33,684 nt of DNA from Catenulispora pinistramenti (GTDB lineage: Bacteria; Actinomycetota; Actinomycetes; Streptomycetales; Catenulisporaceae), in NCBI RefSeq assembly GCF_018274385.1, contig NZ_JAAFYZ010000104.1, forward strand, positions 1-33,684. Reading direction: 5' to 3'. The position numbers and the translations under genes are program-made. Shown here one piece after another: positions 22,746-30,274 of this stretch (the first letter of the stretch is position 1; each line of letters starts with the position of its first letter). Below the pieces are notes generated by a model. It was given only the letters and a program-made list of their open reading frames with translations. It ran no database searches and was not told the DNA's origin.

Positions 22746-24188
22746 TCACGCGGCAGCCGCGGCGGGTACGTCTGACAGGGCCTGCTCGGGCCCGGATGGC
22801 TTCGACCCCGTCTCTGGTTCCGGTGGTGTGGGATCGGTGGCCTGGCCGGGGACGCGTAGCGGCATCATCAGGTAGCGGTAGCCGTCGAAGTCGTCGCAGA
22901 CAGGGCTGTGGTGTCCGGTCAGCACGGCTGGTTTGGCCGCGATCGTGAAGCCGAAGCGGACGTACCGGGTGTTCAGGGTCTTCAGTCCGTCGATGAGGAA
23001 GCCAGGGTTGAACGAGGCGACCAGTGGCGTCTCGCCGGGCCAGGTGGCGCGCACCGGTTCGCTGGCCTGTGCTTCGTCTCCGGCTCCGGCCTCCAGCAGC
23101 ACGCTGGCGCCGTCGAAGGACAGTCGGATCGGTGAGGTGCGGTCGGCGACCAAGGCAACCCGTTCGACAGCGGCCAGCAGGGCCTTGGTGTCGGCGACGG
23201 CCCCGGTGTTCTGCGTCGGGAACAGGGACCGGTATCTGACGTACTCGCTCTTAAGGCAGCGGCCGGTGGTGTGCTGCTCCCCGAAGGCCAGCCCGGCGAG
23301 CCCGGCCCGGTGCTCGGCCTGGACGCGGGCCTCGGTGCGCCGGTCAGCAACATCGCGTGCCTTCACCACGTCCGGGTGGCCGTGCCACATCCGAGACTCC
23401 AGCTCGGCCAGGGTCTGAAGTGCCTTCGCCTCGGCTGCTGCCTCGGCGCCGGCCTCGTGCTGCCAGGTCAGGCGCAGGTCGCCGACGGCCTTGGCCCAGC
23501 GGGTGGCCACGGTCTTGAGGAACTTCGCGGGCAGCAGCGCCGTCCACGTCTCGGCGTCCAGGTCGTCGGGGATCCACGGGACTTCGGCGGTGGCCAGCCG
23601 GAACCTGTCGGTGCCGGCGAGCATCAGCGTCTTGCCCTCACCGGTGATCTGGATGCCGGTCAGCATCGGGATCGTGTCGTCACGGCCCACCGAGACGAAG
23701 ACCCGCTTGATCGCGGCGACCAGTGCCGGGGCATCGACCGTTCCGCCTGCGGCTGGGATGGCGGGCAGCTGCGGGTAGTCCTCGACCGGAAGGGTCTGGA
23801 GGGTGTAGCGGGTGGGCCCGGCCTGCACGATCAGCTTGGAGCCTTCAGCGACCAGGGTGACGTGTTCGGCGTCCAGCTTCTTCAGCAGGTCGTGTAGCAG
23901 CCTGCCGTGCACCAGCAGCCTGCCCGGCGTGGTCGTGACGGCCGGGATCCGATCCCGTGTGGCGTGGTCGAAGTTCCAGGCGGACAGCGTCAGGTGGCCG
24001 CCGGTGGCTTCCAGCACGATCCCGGCCAGCACGGGGGCGGCCGGTCTGGTCGTCAGACTGGCGGCCACCCCGTTGCCCGCGACCAGCAGGGCCTTGCGAT
24101 CGACGGTGGTGTTGAACTGCGGTGTGGCAGTAGAAGCGCCCGCCGCCTGGTCGGCGGCGGGCGTGGTGAGCTCCAGGGTTGTGGTCAA
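22746..24188 (-). CDS. dnaN: DNA polymerase III beta sliding clamp paralog
   Basis: The TTG at 24188 is the likely start. GGAGG lies 8 bases upstream, and TTGA overlaps the upstream stop; an ATG at 24203 has no ribosome site. The 480-residue protein has the three clamp domains: VDRKALLVAGNGVAASLTTR with VLAGIVLEATGGHLTLSAWN (domain 1), AIKRVFVSVGRDDTIPMLTG with TDRFRLATAEVP (domain 2), and FNPGFLIDGLKTLNTRYVRF with the C-terminal YLMMPLRV (domain 3). Between domains 2 and 3 is an extra Ala/Glu-rich helical insert of about 70 residues (AAAEAKALQTLAELESRMWH onward), and the tail is Pro-rich. Clamps tether polymerases to DNA, so a second copy on a mobile element suggests that the element steers replication or repair. 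It is longer than the usual 370-380 residues. Confidence 0.85.
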   Translation of the reverse strand: MTTTLELTTPAADQAAGASTATPQFNTTVDRKALLVAGNGVAASLTTRPAAPVLAGIVLEATGGHLTLSAWNFDHATRDRIPAVTTTPGRLLVHGRLLHDLLKKLDAEHVTLVAEGSKLIVQAGPTRYTLQTLPVEDYPQLPAIPAAGGTVDAPALVAAIKRVFVSVGRDDTIPMLTGIQITGEGKTLMLAGTDRFRLATAEVPWIPDDLDAETWTALLPAKFLKTVATRWAKAVGDLRLTWQHEAGAEAAAEAKALQTLAELESRMWHGHPDVVKARDVADRRTEARVQAEHRAGLAGLAFGEQHTTGRCLKSEYVRYRSLFPTQNTGAVADTKALLAAVERVALVADRTSPIRLSFDGASVLLEAGAGDEAQASEPVRATWPGETPLVASFNPGFLIDGLKTLNTRYVRFGFTIAAKPAVLTGHHSPVCDDFDGYRYLMMPLRVPGQATDPTPPEPETGSKPSGPEQALSDVPAAAAA

Positions 24189-24475
24189 GCGGGGGTCCTC
24201 CATATTGGATGGTCGGGCACGCGGTGTACAGCCGCTGCTGACGTATCGATCGGCGGAACGGCGCCGGCTTGGGGAAGGGCGCTATCCGCCAGGTATCGAT
24301 CGGCGATCTCGTGCGCCAGCTGCCCCGCCTGGCGCCGGTCTGTGGCATGCAGGCCGGTCGGCGTGCGGACTCGGTCGGTGTAGGTGAACAGCTCGCCGCT
24401 GGCGTGCACCCAGTGCACGGCGGTGACCCCGTCGATGACGTATGCGGTGTAGTCGGGGTTGAGGAACCCGAACAC
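24185..24475 (-). CDS. Small hypothetical protein (96 aa)
   Basis: The GTG at 24475 is preceded by GAGGAGG. The product starts VFGFLNPDYTAYVIDGVTAV, a compact strand-rich domain, then a helix (AGQLAHEIADRYLADSALPQ) and a Pro-rich tail. It ends four bases into the likely start of the beta clamp gene, so the two are translationally coupled. It lies ten bases after the DUF932-type gene. No motif is recognised. Confidence 0.7.
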   Translation of the reverse strand: MFGFLNPDYTAYVIDGVTAVHWVHASGELFTYTDRVRTPTGLHATDRRQAGQLAHEIADRYLADSALPQAGAVPPIDTSAAAVHRVPDHPIWRTPA

Positions 24476-24485
24476 GGCGGCCTCC

Positions 24486-25670
24486 TCAGCGGTTGAATGC
24501 GGCGGCCAGCTCCATCGCCCGGATCCCGGAGTCGCCGAGCTTGTGCGCGGCGTCGGGGTCGTCGATGGTCTGGGCCACGGAGGTGACGGCGTGCAGGATC
24601 CCGCCGGAGGTGGTCACCCCGCCCTTGATGAAGTGGTTCAGCAGCTCGGCCTGCGCCGCCTTCGGCATCTCCAGGGTCTTGACGACGTACTCGATCGTCT
24701 TGGGTGCGTCGGCCACCGGCACCCCGGCGGCGCCGTGCATGGCCTCGATCTTCTTCTGCACGTACTCCGGGGTGAGCCAGTTCGTGACCGCATCGGTAGT
24801 CTGCGAGGTCACCAGCGCCTTGAACGCTGCCACCGTGGCCGCTGACGGATCGATTGTGCCGTCGTCCAGCTTGGCCCCGATGTGCGCCCGGGACACGGTG
24901 TCCATGGTCTGCACCAGGCCGTTGCCGCACACCTCGGCGCGCAGCCACGGGGCGATGGTGTACTTCCCGGCGCCCACCTCGGAGTTGGAGAACCGGAACC
25001 CGGCGCTGATGATCGGCATGTTCTCACCCGTGCGGGACGGGTCGAACGGGGATCGGTACCCGGCCAGCAGGCCGCGGGCGGCCACGGCGATCTGCGGGGC
25101 GACGACGGTGACGTACATCCGGGTCTCGGACAGGTCGCAGGAGGTGACCTCGACGTCGACGCCGGCCGCGCGGATCCCGTCCAGGGCGCACAGCAGCACG
25201 TCCAGGTTGTCGATGATGCCGTAGCGGGAGGACAGTAGCGCCCGCAGCACCCCGCCGCCGCGCTGCGGATCGACCAGGAGCCGCAGCAGGAAGGACTTGC
25301 CGGAGTCCCCTGCATCGGCCAGCCAATGTCCGACGTTCGCCTCCCACAACCCCGGGGCTTCGGTGCGCAGGCGTCGCAGGTACTCCAGCGGGATCTTCAG
25401 CTTGGCGGCGATCTGGGACTCGGCGTGCCGGGTCGGGATGTACAGCCCGTCCAGCATTGTCACGCCGTCATCGTCGATGTGCGGCACGGTCTGCGGGATC
25501 GACAGCCGGGCGGCGTCGGCGCGCAGCTGGGCGGCCGGGACTACCACGTCCACGGCCTTGGCGGCCTGCTCCGTCAGCATGTCGAACAGCGTGTTCAGGT
25601 CGGAGTTGCGCAGCGTCAACCCCGCAGCCGGGGGCGGCGCGGGACGGTCGAGCACAGCGAAATCGGTCAT
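24486..25670 (-). CDS. DUF932-type phage/plasmid protein
   Basis: The ATG at 25670 (MTDFAVLDRPAPPP) gives 394 residues; AAAGGA lies upstream. The order of elements matches DUF932 proteins of phages and plasmids: an early helix with a strand pair (HIDDDGVTMLDGLYIPTRHA), a helical block (LKIPLEYLRRLRTEAPGLW), a core of alternating strands (VEVTSCDLSETRMYVTVVAP) and FRFSNSEVGAGKYTIAPWLR. A conserved CGNGL phrase, a late helical part and an Asn/Arg end follow. The function of DUF932 is unknown. It heads a minus-strand group that includes the beta clamp, consistent with a replication or recombination role. Divergent from the 36-residue gene across a structured gap. Confidence 0.7.
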   Translation of the reverse strand: MTDFAVLDRPAPPPAAGLTLRNSDLNTLFDMLTEQAAKAVDVVVPAAQLRADAARLSIPQTVPHIDDDGVTMLDGLYIPTRHAESQIAAKLKIPLEYLRRLRTEAPGLWEANVGHWLADAGDSGKSFLLRLLVDPQRGGGVLRALLSSRYGIIDNLDVLLCALDGIRAAGVDVEVTSCDLSETRMYVTVVAPQIAVAARGLLAGYRSPFDPSRTGENMPIISAGFRFSNSEVGAGKYTIAPWLRAEVCGNGLVQTMDTVSRAHIGAKLDDGTIDPSAATVAAFKALVTSQTTDAVTNWLTPEYVQKKIEAMHGAAGVPVADAPKTIEYVVKTLEMPKAAQAELLNHFIKGGVTTSGGILHAVTSVAQTIDDPDAAHKLGDSGIRAMELAAAFNR

Positions 25671-25962
25671 CGATAACAGAGTCCTTTGATAGGCGGTGTG
25701 TCTCTGTGCTTCATTGGCCGCAGTGCGACGAGACGTATGTCCTTCTGGCAGGTCGGGGTGTGGTTGACGGCTTGACTTAGCAGACTGTCGACACAGTGCG
25801 TCGCAATGGTCTTCAATGGGTTCGTCAGCCTCTGCGCGCCCCGCGCGCAGCCCTAGTTGCGACTCGCTCCGCATGGGGGTCCGGCGCGACCGGCAAGGCC
25901 GGTGGCGCTGGTAGCAGTCGGCATCCGAGCCGGCGGCGACCCGCAACCGAAGGGAGCGGCTG
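25671..25962. other. Structured intergenic region between divergent genes
   Basis: This 292-base gap must hold the promoters of the DUF932-type gene (minus) and the small gene (plus). It contains a 14-bp palindrome, ACTGT-CGAC-ACAGT (25784-25797), and a strong hairpin, CTGCGCGC-CCC-GCGCGCAG (25832-25850). A third inverted repeat, ACCGGC-AAG-GCCGGT, lies near 25900. TTGACG and TTGACT occur near 25764 and 25772 as possible plus-strand -35 elements. Function could be an origin, a small RNA or divergent regulation. Confidence 0.45.
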
Positions 25963-26073
25963 ATGGCCGATCGAAGTGAAGAGGAGAAGGACCGCCGCTG
26001 GCGCGTTCTCGGCGTGATTGGTTCATTCGTCGATGCAGCTGCGCGGCTGGCTGAGCTTCTGCTCCGCCGCTGA
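25963..26073 (+). CDS. Small protein of 36 residues
   Basis: The ATG at 25963 follows AAGGGAG at ideal spacing. The product is a charged start (MADRSEEEKDRRWRVLG) and one amphipathic to hydrophobic helix (SFVDAAARLAELLLRR). It is followed 8 bases later by a hairpin terminator, so this looks like a complete single-gene unit. The helix could associate with the membrane or with a partner protein. No family is recognised. Confidence 0.6.
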   Translation: MADRSEEEKDRRWRVLGVIGSFVDAAARLAELLLRR

Positions 26074-26081
26074 TTGGTGAA

Positions 26082-26118
26082 GGTCCGTCCGGGTCGACCC
26101 CCTGGCCGCGGACGGACC
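26082..26118. terminator. Hairpin terminator between convergent genes
   Basis: GGTCCGTCCG (26082-26091) pairs perfectly with CGGACGGACC (26109-26118) across a 17-base loop. It follows the 36-residue gene (plus) and lies 30 bases beyond the stop of the minus-strand exported protein gene, so it can serve both. Confidence 0.7.
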
Positions 26119-26147
26119 GCCTTATGTTGGTCACGCCCAGGCTGGTC

Positions 26148-26633
26148 TCAGCGGCCGGGGTAGAACGCGACCGGCCCCTGCACCGTCTGCACCGTCGGGC
26201 CCGCGTCGGTGCGGTAGATGACGGTCACGTTGTAGAACCCGCGGGGCGGGGCCCAGGCGTCCATGGCGTCGCAGAACCGGCCGTCGAAGTACTCCGGCGT
26301 GCGGCCGGTCTCGGTGTTGCTGGCCCCGGGCACCGGGACCGCCCGGCCGTGCACGACCCGGTTGAGCTGCACCGTGCATGAGCGGACCCGGCCCGAGGCG
26401 TGGTTGATCCGCCCGTCGGGGTCGAGCCCGGTGATGCCCTCCCCACCGAACGTCCCGTCCGGCAGCGGCCCGTCGCAGGCGTCGGATTCAGCTCCGCCGT
26501 GCCAGTAGGCCCCGGCGTGCGCCGACCGGCACGAGTACGAATTGGCGGTGTGCGGCCCGCTCGGTGCCTGCGGCACGGTAGCGGTGACTGTGCTGGCCAA
26601 CAGCACAGCGGCGGTGATGCCCAGGATGCTCAC
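26148..26633 (-). CDS. Exported or membrane-anchored hypothetical protein (161 aa)
   Basis: The GTG at 26633 overlaps the upstream stop (GTGA, 26630-26633). The N-terminus is a hydrophobic segment without charged residues before it (VSILGITAAVLLASTVTATV), a signal or anchor. The outer domain has four Cys (SYSCRS, DACDG, RSCTV, RFCDA), enough for two disulfides. It has a strand-rich end (GFYNVTVIYRTDAGPTVQTV). Coupling to the two-helix membrane protein upstream suggests that they work together at the cell envelope. The family is unknown; similar small exported proteins occur in actinomycete transfer regions. Confidence 0.7.
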   Translation of the reverse strand: MSILGITAAVLLASTVTATVPQAPSGPHTANSYSCRSAHAGAYWHGGAESDACDGPLPDGTFGGEGITGLDPDGRINHASGRVRSCTVQLNRVVHGRAVPVPGASNTETGRTPEYFDGRFCDAMDAWAPPRGFYNVTVIYRTDAGPTVQTVQGPVAFYPGR

Positions 26634-26911
26634 CCCAGCCACCCCCGCCGCCACAGTGCCGAGAAGGCCAGGTATCCGGTGGAGACGGCCCCTGCGGTGA
26701 GGACCCGGGCCGGTCCGTGCAGCAGGCACAGCGCCCACCACCCGGTGTAGGCCGTGTACACGGCGGCCACCCCGGTCAGGAACTGCCCCAGCCGGGTGGG
26801 GGGACGACGGCGCCGGGGCCGCGCGACCATCTTCGCGGCGGCGGTTCGGACCTTCACCAGTACTGGCGCGGCCGGTATGGCCTCGGCCGGTTCTGCGGAC
26901 ATGGCAGACAT
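26630..26911 (-). CDS. Small membrane protein (93 aa)
   Basis: The ATG at 26911 follows GGGAG at good spacing. A cytoplasmic N-terminal part with a basic patch (ARPRRRRPPTRLG) leads to two membrane helices (FLTGVAAVYTAYTGWWALCL and VLTAGAVSTGYLAFSALW), ending in RRGWLG. By the positive-inside rule both ends are cytoplasmic. It is translationally coupled to the following exported-protein gene. Function unknown. Confidence 0.7.
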   Translation of the reverse strand: MSAMSAEPAEAIPAAPVLVKVRTAAAKMVARPRRRRPPTRLGQFLTGVAAVYTAYTGWWALCLLHGPARVLTAGAVSTGYLAFSALWRRGWLG

Positions 26912-26964
26912 CAGCAACTCCCATCAGGAAGCGGTGGCAGACGACACGGGGTGGAGACGCGGCA

Positions 26965-27001
26965 CGGCCCGGACCTGCCGGTACGGGGCAGATCCGGGCC
27001 G
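26965..27001 (-). terminator. GC-rich hairpin between membrane protein genes
   Basis: CGGCCCGGA (26965-26973) pairs with TCCGGGCCG (26993-27001). After a one-base mismatch CTGCC pairs with GGCAG, leaving a short loop. It lies between the stop at 27035 and the start at 26911 and could attenuate transcription or protect an RNA end. Confidence 0.55.
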
Positions 27002-27034
27002 CACTGCCTTCCCGCCCGCTTCAGCGGCGGCCGG

Positions 27035-27472
27035 TCAGGTGCTCGGGGCTATCACCACCGCAGGGTTCGGATGCCCCTGCGCTATCACCCGCACGATCTT
27101 GATGATGTTGGGGTACACCGCGAGGTTGTCGTGCCGGGTCCCACGTATCTGGACCTGGTACACCCCGCCGTACATCAGCTGGTCGAACAGCACCCGCGAG
27201 TTCAACTTGTGTGCGGTGACCTCGTCACGGTCGGCGAACACCCCGGCGTCGGTGTATATCCGCCAGGTGCAGGAGGCAGTGCTGGTGGTCGGGGTGGGGC
27301 AGTCGGCCCGCTTGTTCAGGACGGTGATGGTCACCGTGGCCTGGCTCGCGGCCCGGTGGTGCTGGATCGCCTTGTAGACGGCGGCGATGATGACCAGGAC
27401 CACAACCACGGTAGTGATCGCTATCGCGGCTATGGCCCATCGCTGGCGGCGCGTCACTGTCGCGTCGGCCAA
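27035..27472 (-). CDS. Membrane-anchored hypothetical protein (145 aa)
   Basis: The TTG at 27472 has GGGAGG six bases upstream. A short basic start (LADATVTRRQR) precedes one membrane segment (AIAAIAITTVVVVLVIIAAV, about 13-33). The outer domain is strand-rich with two Cys (ADCPTPTTSTASCTW) that may form a disulfide. The C-terminal part (VYQVQIRGTRHDNLAVYPNI) looks folded. Type II topology puts the domain outside. Proteins of this shape are frequent in actinomycete conjugation regions, but I cannot name a family. Confidence 0.7.
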   Translation of the reverse strand: MADATVTRRQRWAIAAIAITTVVVVLVIIAAVYKAIQHHRAASQATVTITVLNKRADCPTPTTSTASCTWRIYTDAGVFADRDEVTAHKLNSRVLFDQLMYGGVYQVQIRGTRHDNLAVYPNIIKIVRVIAQGHPNPAVVIAPST

Positions 27473-27569
27473 GAGGTTCCTCCCAAGGGGCCGGGGGGTC
27501 CGTGCCGGCTGGCACGCGGTACCGCCCCGGCGCGGTGTCGAGGCGGTGCCGCGCCGTCAGCCGAGCGGG

Positions 27570-27881
27570 TCAGGCCAGCTGGACCGGCTCGCCACTGCGC
27601 CAGTCGGTGACCGTGTTGGACCGGCCCAGGTCCCTGTCGAAGTACAGCTCGGCGAACAGCGTGTCTACGAGGCGCACTCCGTGTTTGGCCAGGGCCTGGA
27701 TGAAGGGCTCCAGGGTGTAGAACTCTCCCTGGTCACGGCCCAGCCACACCGGCTCGGTGTCAGATCCGCTGGGCGGGTTAATCATCAGGAAGTAGGTCTT
27801 CATCGGCTGGTCCCACCCGGCCACGGTTTCGGTGCCGGGCTCGGCTCCATCGGGGTTCGGAAGCAGGTGACGGCTCAACAC
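27570..27881 (-). CDS. Hypothetical protein, paralog of the gene at 28284 (103 aa)
   Basis: The GTG at 27881 (or the TTG right after it) follows AAGGAG. The product shares its plan with the protein at 28284-28598: LSRHLLPNPD versus VSRHLIANSI, TVAGWDQPMKTYFLMINPP versus TVVGWDPELRTYFCDFVYP, and TDWRSGEPVQ versus LDWRSGEPLP at the C-terminus. This small acidic cytoplasmic family (SRHLI, GWD, TYF, WRSGEP) occurs in Streptomyces mobile elements, with no known function. One unrelated gene separates the two copies. Confidence 0.7.
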   Translation of the reverse strand: MLSRHLLPNPDGAEPGTETVAGWDQPMKTYFLMINPPSGSDTEPVWLGRDQGEFYTLEPFIQALAKHGVRLVDTLFAELYFDRDLGRSNTVTDWRSGEPVQLA

Positions 27882-27950
27882 GTTCTCCTTCTGTACTTCA
27901 GGGGTTTGGTGCTGCTGTGATCGCTCCGGCGCCGGGGGCGTCGCTCGTGA

Positions 27951-28280
27951 TCAGCGGACGAGTCGCAAGCCGTGGGAGTGGCGTGGTGCGTGGCGGGGCC
28001 GGGTAATTTCGGCGATCAGCATCCGCAGCTCGGCCAGCGTGTTGCCCGGGTTGAACAGCAGCCAGCCCTGGTCCCCGGTCAGGTCCAGGACTTCCACAGC
28101 GGCGTCCCACACCTGCACCGACCGGCTGTCCAGCCGCACCCACCGCGATGGCAGCACGTCGTACCCGGCCAGCTCGACGGCGATGGCGGCGAAGCAGCGC
28201 TGCCAGGAGTCCTGTCTCCACCGTTGCGGGTTGTCCTGGATGTACGCCAGCGTGGCGCGCAGCCCGTGAACATCGGCCAC
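27951..28280 (-). CDS. Hypothetical protein (109 aa)
   Basis: The GTG at 28280 lies three bases after the stop of the upstream paralog gene, with GAGAGG ahead of it. The product has an N-terminal helix (LRATLAYIQDNPQRWRQDSW), a Cys-bearing helix (QRCFAAIAVELAGYDVLPSR) and a strand/helix end (GWLLFNPGNTLAELRMLIAE). It sits between the two SRHLI paralogs, so the three probably form one functional unit. Family not recognised. Confidence 0.7.
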   Translation of the reverse strand: MADVHGLRATLAYIQDNPQRWRQDSWQRCFAAIAVELAGYDVLPSRWVRLDSRSVQVWDAAVEVLDLTGDQGWLLFNPGNTLAELRMLIAEITRPRHAPRHSHGLRLVR

Positions 28281-28283
28281 GGC

Positions 28284-28598
28284 TCAGCCCTCTCGCACCG
28301 GCAGCGGCTCCCCGCTACGCCAGTCCAGGTTCGGCGCGTTCGCCGAGGACACGGTCAGCTTCTCCAGCCGCAGCCGCGCCACCAGCACTACCGGGATGCG
28401 GATCTCGGCGTCGGCCAGGATCGTGGCCAGCCAATCCGCGTGCAGGATCTCCTGCTCGGTGCCCCCGGCGACCGGCCTTGCCACGCCGTCGGGGTACACG
28501 AAGTCACAGAAGTAGGTCCGCAGCTCCGGATCCCACCCGACCACGGTCACGGCGTCGGGGTGTTCGTGGATCGAGTTCGCTATCAGGTGGCGGCTCAC
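28284..28598 (-). CDS. Hypothetical protein, paralog of the gene at 27570 (104 aa)
   Basis: The GTG at 28598 follows AAAGGA. It begins VSRHLIANSIHEHPDAVTVV, continues GWDPELRTYFCDFVYPDG and GGTEQEILHADWLATILADA, and ends LDWRSGEPLPVREG. The positions of SRHL, GWD, TYF and WRSGEP match the 103-residue protein downstream, so they are duplicated genes that have diverged to roughly one third identity. No catalytic residues are evident. Function unknown. Confidence 0.7.
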   Translation of the reverse strand: MSRHLIANSIHEHPDAVTVVGWDPELRTYFCDFVYPDGVARPVAGGTEQEILHADWLATILADAEIRIPVVLVARLRLEKLTVSSANAPNLDWRSGEPLPVREG

Positions 28599-28627
28599 AC
28601 ACCGTCCTTTCTGCACAGGGGGGCAGA

Positions 28628-28670
28628 AACGCCGACGGGCCGCGCGGAATGCGCGACCCGTCGAGGCGTT
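28628..28670 (-). terminator. Long GC-rich hairpin after the 28684 gene
   Basis: Three consecutive arms pair: AACGCC with GGCGTT, GACGGG with CCCGTC, and GCGC with GCGC, around a GGAAT loop. The stem lies 13 bases after the stop at 28684 and 30 bases before the next start on the minus strand. No T-run follows. Confidence 0.6.
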
Positions 28671-28683
28671 GTGGCAGCAGGTG

Positions 28684-29325
28684 TCAGGCGGTGACCTTCA
28701 CGCCCTTCACCGGGAGGTTGTTGATCTTCTTCAGGTCGAACTCGGCGACCGGCTCGGCGGTCTCCGGCTCGTCCGCGACCGGCGTGTCCAGCAGTGCACT
28801 GATGAGACGCTCGGGCAGGTCCAGGTTCGTCAGCGCCGTCTTGGCCTTCTTCGCGTCGCCGCCGGTCGCCGTGTCCAGCGCCGAGGCCAGCAGGTACACC
28901 ACCGACTCCCGCATCTGCTCGGCCCTCTCCACCACGACGTCCAGGCGGGTCAGCGGGTCCACCGCCGCCTTCCCACGCGCCGGCTTCTTCACCTCCCGGC
29001 CGTACCCGGACGCCATCGCCTCGATCAGGTCGTCCAGCTCCTCGGCCAGCGCCGGGCCGGGCTCGGTCTCAGCCAGGATCGCCGCCACCGCCCGCTTGTC
29101 GCCGATCTTCACCAGGGACAGGAGCCGCGACAGCGACGGCACCGCCTCGGCCAGCAGGTCGGTGTCGTCCAGGAAGGCCTGGGTCTGGCGGATGGTCTGG
29201 TAGACGCTGGTCCCGCCGTCGGCGGCCAGGGTGATCTCCAGGTTCTTCACGGACGCGGCCATGTTCTCTCCCTTAATGGTGGTGGTGTGTTTCGACTTGC
29301 GGCGGAACCAGGTACGGAGCCCCAT
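28684..29325 (-). CDS. Hypothetical protein with two possible starts (213 or 192 aa)
   Basis: Both in-frame ATGs have good ribosome sites: 29325 (AAGGGAG; MGLRTWFRRKSKHTT) and 29262 (AAGGGAGAG; MAASVKNLEITLAADGG). The longer form adds a basic, aromatic 21-residue leader that could touch membrane or nucleic acid. The body is helical (TIRQTQAFLDDTDLLAEAVP, AVAAILAETEPGPALAEELD, LDVVVERAEQMRESVVYLLA), ending with a Lys-rich segment (EFDLKKINNLPVKGVKVTA). Function unknown. Confidence 0.7.
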   Translation of the reverse strand: MGLRTWFRRKSKHTTTIKGENMAASVKNLEITLAADGGTSVYQTIRQTQAFLDDTDLLAEAVPSLSRLLSLVKIGDKRAVAAILAETEPGPALAEELDDLIEAMASGYGREVKKPARGKAAVDPLTRLDVVVERAEQMRESVVYLLASALDTATGGDAKKAKTALTNLDLPERLISALLDTPVADEPETAEPVAEFDLKKINNLPVKGVKVTA

Positions 29326-29367
29326 GTCACGGCTCCCTTCGGCAGCAGGCGGATATCGGGGCCGGGC

Positions 29368-29529
29368 TCACAGGTCCTCGACCTCGGACAGGTCCCAGAT
29401 CGCGGCGATCTGCTCACCGGTGGCGGCGTCACGCACCACGAACCCGGACGACCCCGGCGTGATCACGTAGCGGCGGCTGCCGTCGGTGACGGTCCAGAAC
29501 AGACGGGACTCATGGATCTCGATGGACAT
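29368..29529 (-). CDS. Small hypothetical protein (53 aa)
   Basis: The ATG at 29529 follows AAGGGG. The 53-residue product (MSIEIHESRLFWTVTDGSRR, VRDAATGEQIAAIWDLSEVE) reads as a small all-beta unit with a short acidic end. It lies 42 bases upstream of the 213-residue protein gene and is probably co-transcribed. The 170 bases further upstream (29530-29702) contain no convincing gene, although one frame there is Cys-containing. Confidence 0.6.
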   Translation of the reverse strand: MSIEIHESRLFWTVTDGSRRYVITPGSSGFVVRDAATGEQIAAIWDLSEVEDL

Positions 29530-29702
29530 GGCGGAACCCCTTGCGGAGACAGAACTCGGATGTGCGCGGGCCTGGCCGGAGCGGCCTCCCATGTGCGCAG
29601 GACAACGGCGGCCCCGCAGGACACGCCTGGCACCTCGAACCGCTACGACTGCGGACCCAGGTCGGCGGGAGACAACCGGCCCCGCCCGGCCGGACAAACA
29701 GA

Positions 29703-30149
29703 TCAGGACGCCAACGCCCAGCCGGCCTGGCCCACCGGGATCGAGTGCACCCGCACCGAGCACACCCGGGCACGGGACTGCGCCCACGGCTCCGGTGCGC
29801 CCCACCCGCCGTAGCGGATGATGTCGCGCACCGCCCGGACCCGCGCCGTCTCGTTGGCGTCCTCGGCGAACAGGCACGGCAGACACGCCGTCCCCTCACA
29901 CAGCTCACCGTGCACGCACGTCGCGCGCCCCGCAGCGGCGAACCACCGGCGGGAGGCCTCCATCACCTCCAGGTGCGCCACCGTCAGCAGATGCGCGTCC
30001 CACCCGGTCGCGGACCGGGTCAGCCACTGCTGACGCAGGCCACCCAGACGGCCGCCCAACGCACGGACGGCCCGCGTCCGCTCAGCACGCGGACCCGAGG
30101 CGCCCACACCGCCACCGAACCGACGGCGGCGCTTCACACGCTTGGACAC
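29703..30149 (-). CDS. Basic protein with C-terminal Cys cluster (148 aa)
   Basis: The GTG at 30149 follows GGGAG. The N-terminus is very basic (VSKRVKRRRRFGGGVGASGP), followed by a helical region (LTVAHLEVMEASRRWFAAAG). Four Cys are spaced C-x5-C-x4-C-x2-C at about 78, 84, 89 and 92 (CVHGELCEGTACLPC). The pattern suggests a small zinc knuckle, and with the basic start, nucleic acid binding. That is inference; the family is unknown. A GC-rich spacer of about 125 bases separates it from the upstream 53-residue membrane protein gene. Confidence 0.65.
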   Translation of the reverse strand: MSKRVKRRRRFGGGVGASGPRAERTRAVRALGGRLGGLRQQWLTRSATGWDAHLLTVAHLEVMEASRRWFAAAGRATCVHGELCEGTACLPCLFAEDANETARVRAVRDIIRYGGWGAPEPWAQSRARVCSVRVHSIPVGQAGWALAS

Positions 30150-30274
30150 GACAAACTCCCAACTCACACAGGACGGGGGTCCCGGCATGCTCGGCGCGCC
30201 GCAGCACGCGACGGGTCGAGGAACGATGCAGGGATGACGGTGTTGTCACGCCACGAGGCGTGTCACCAGAACGG

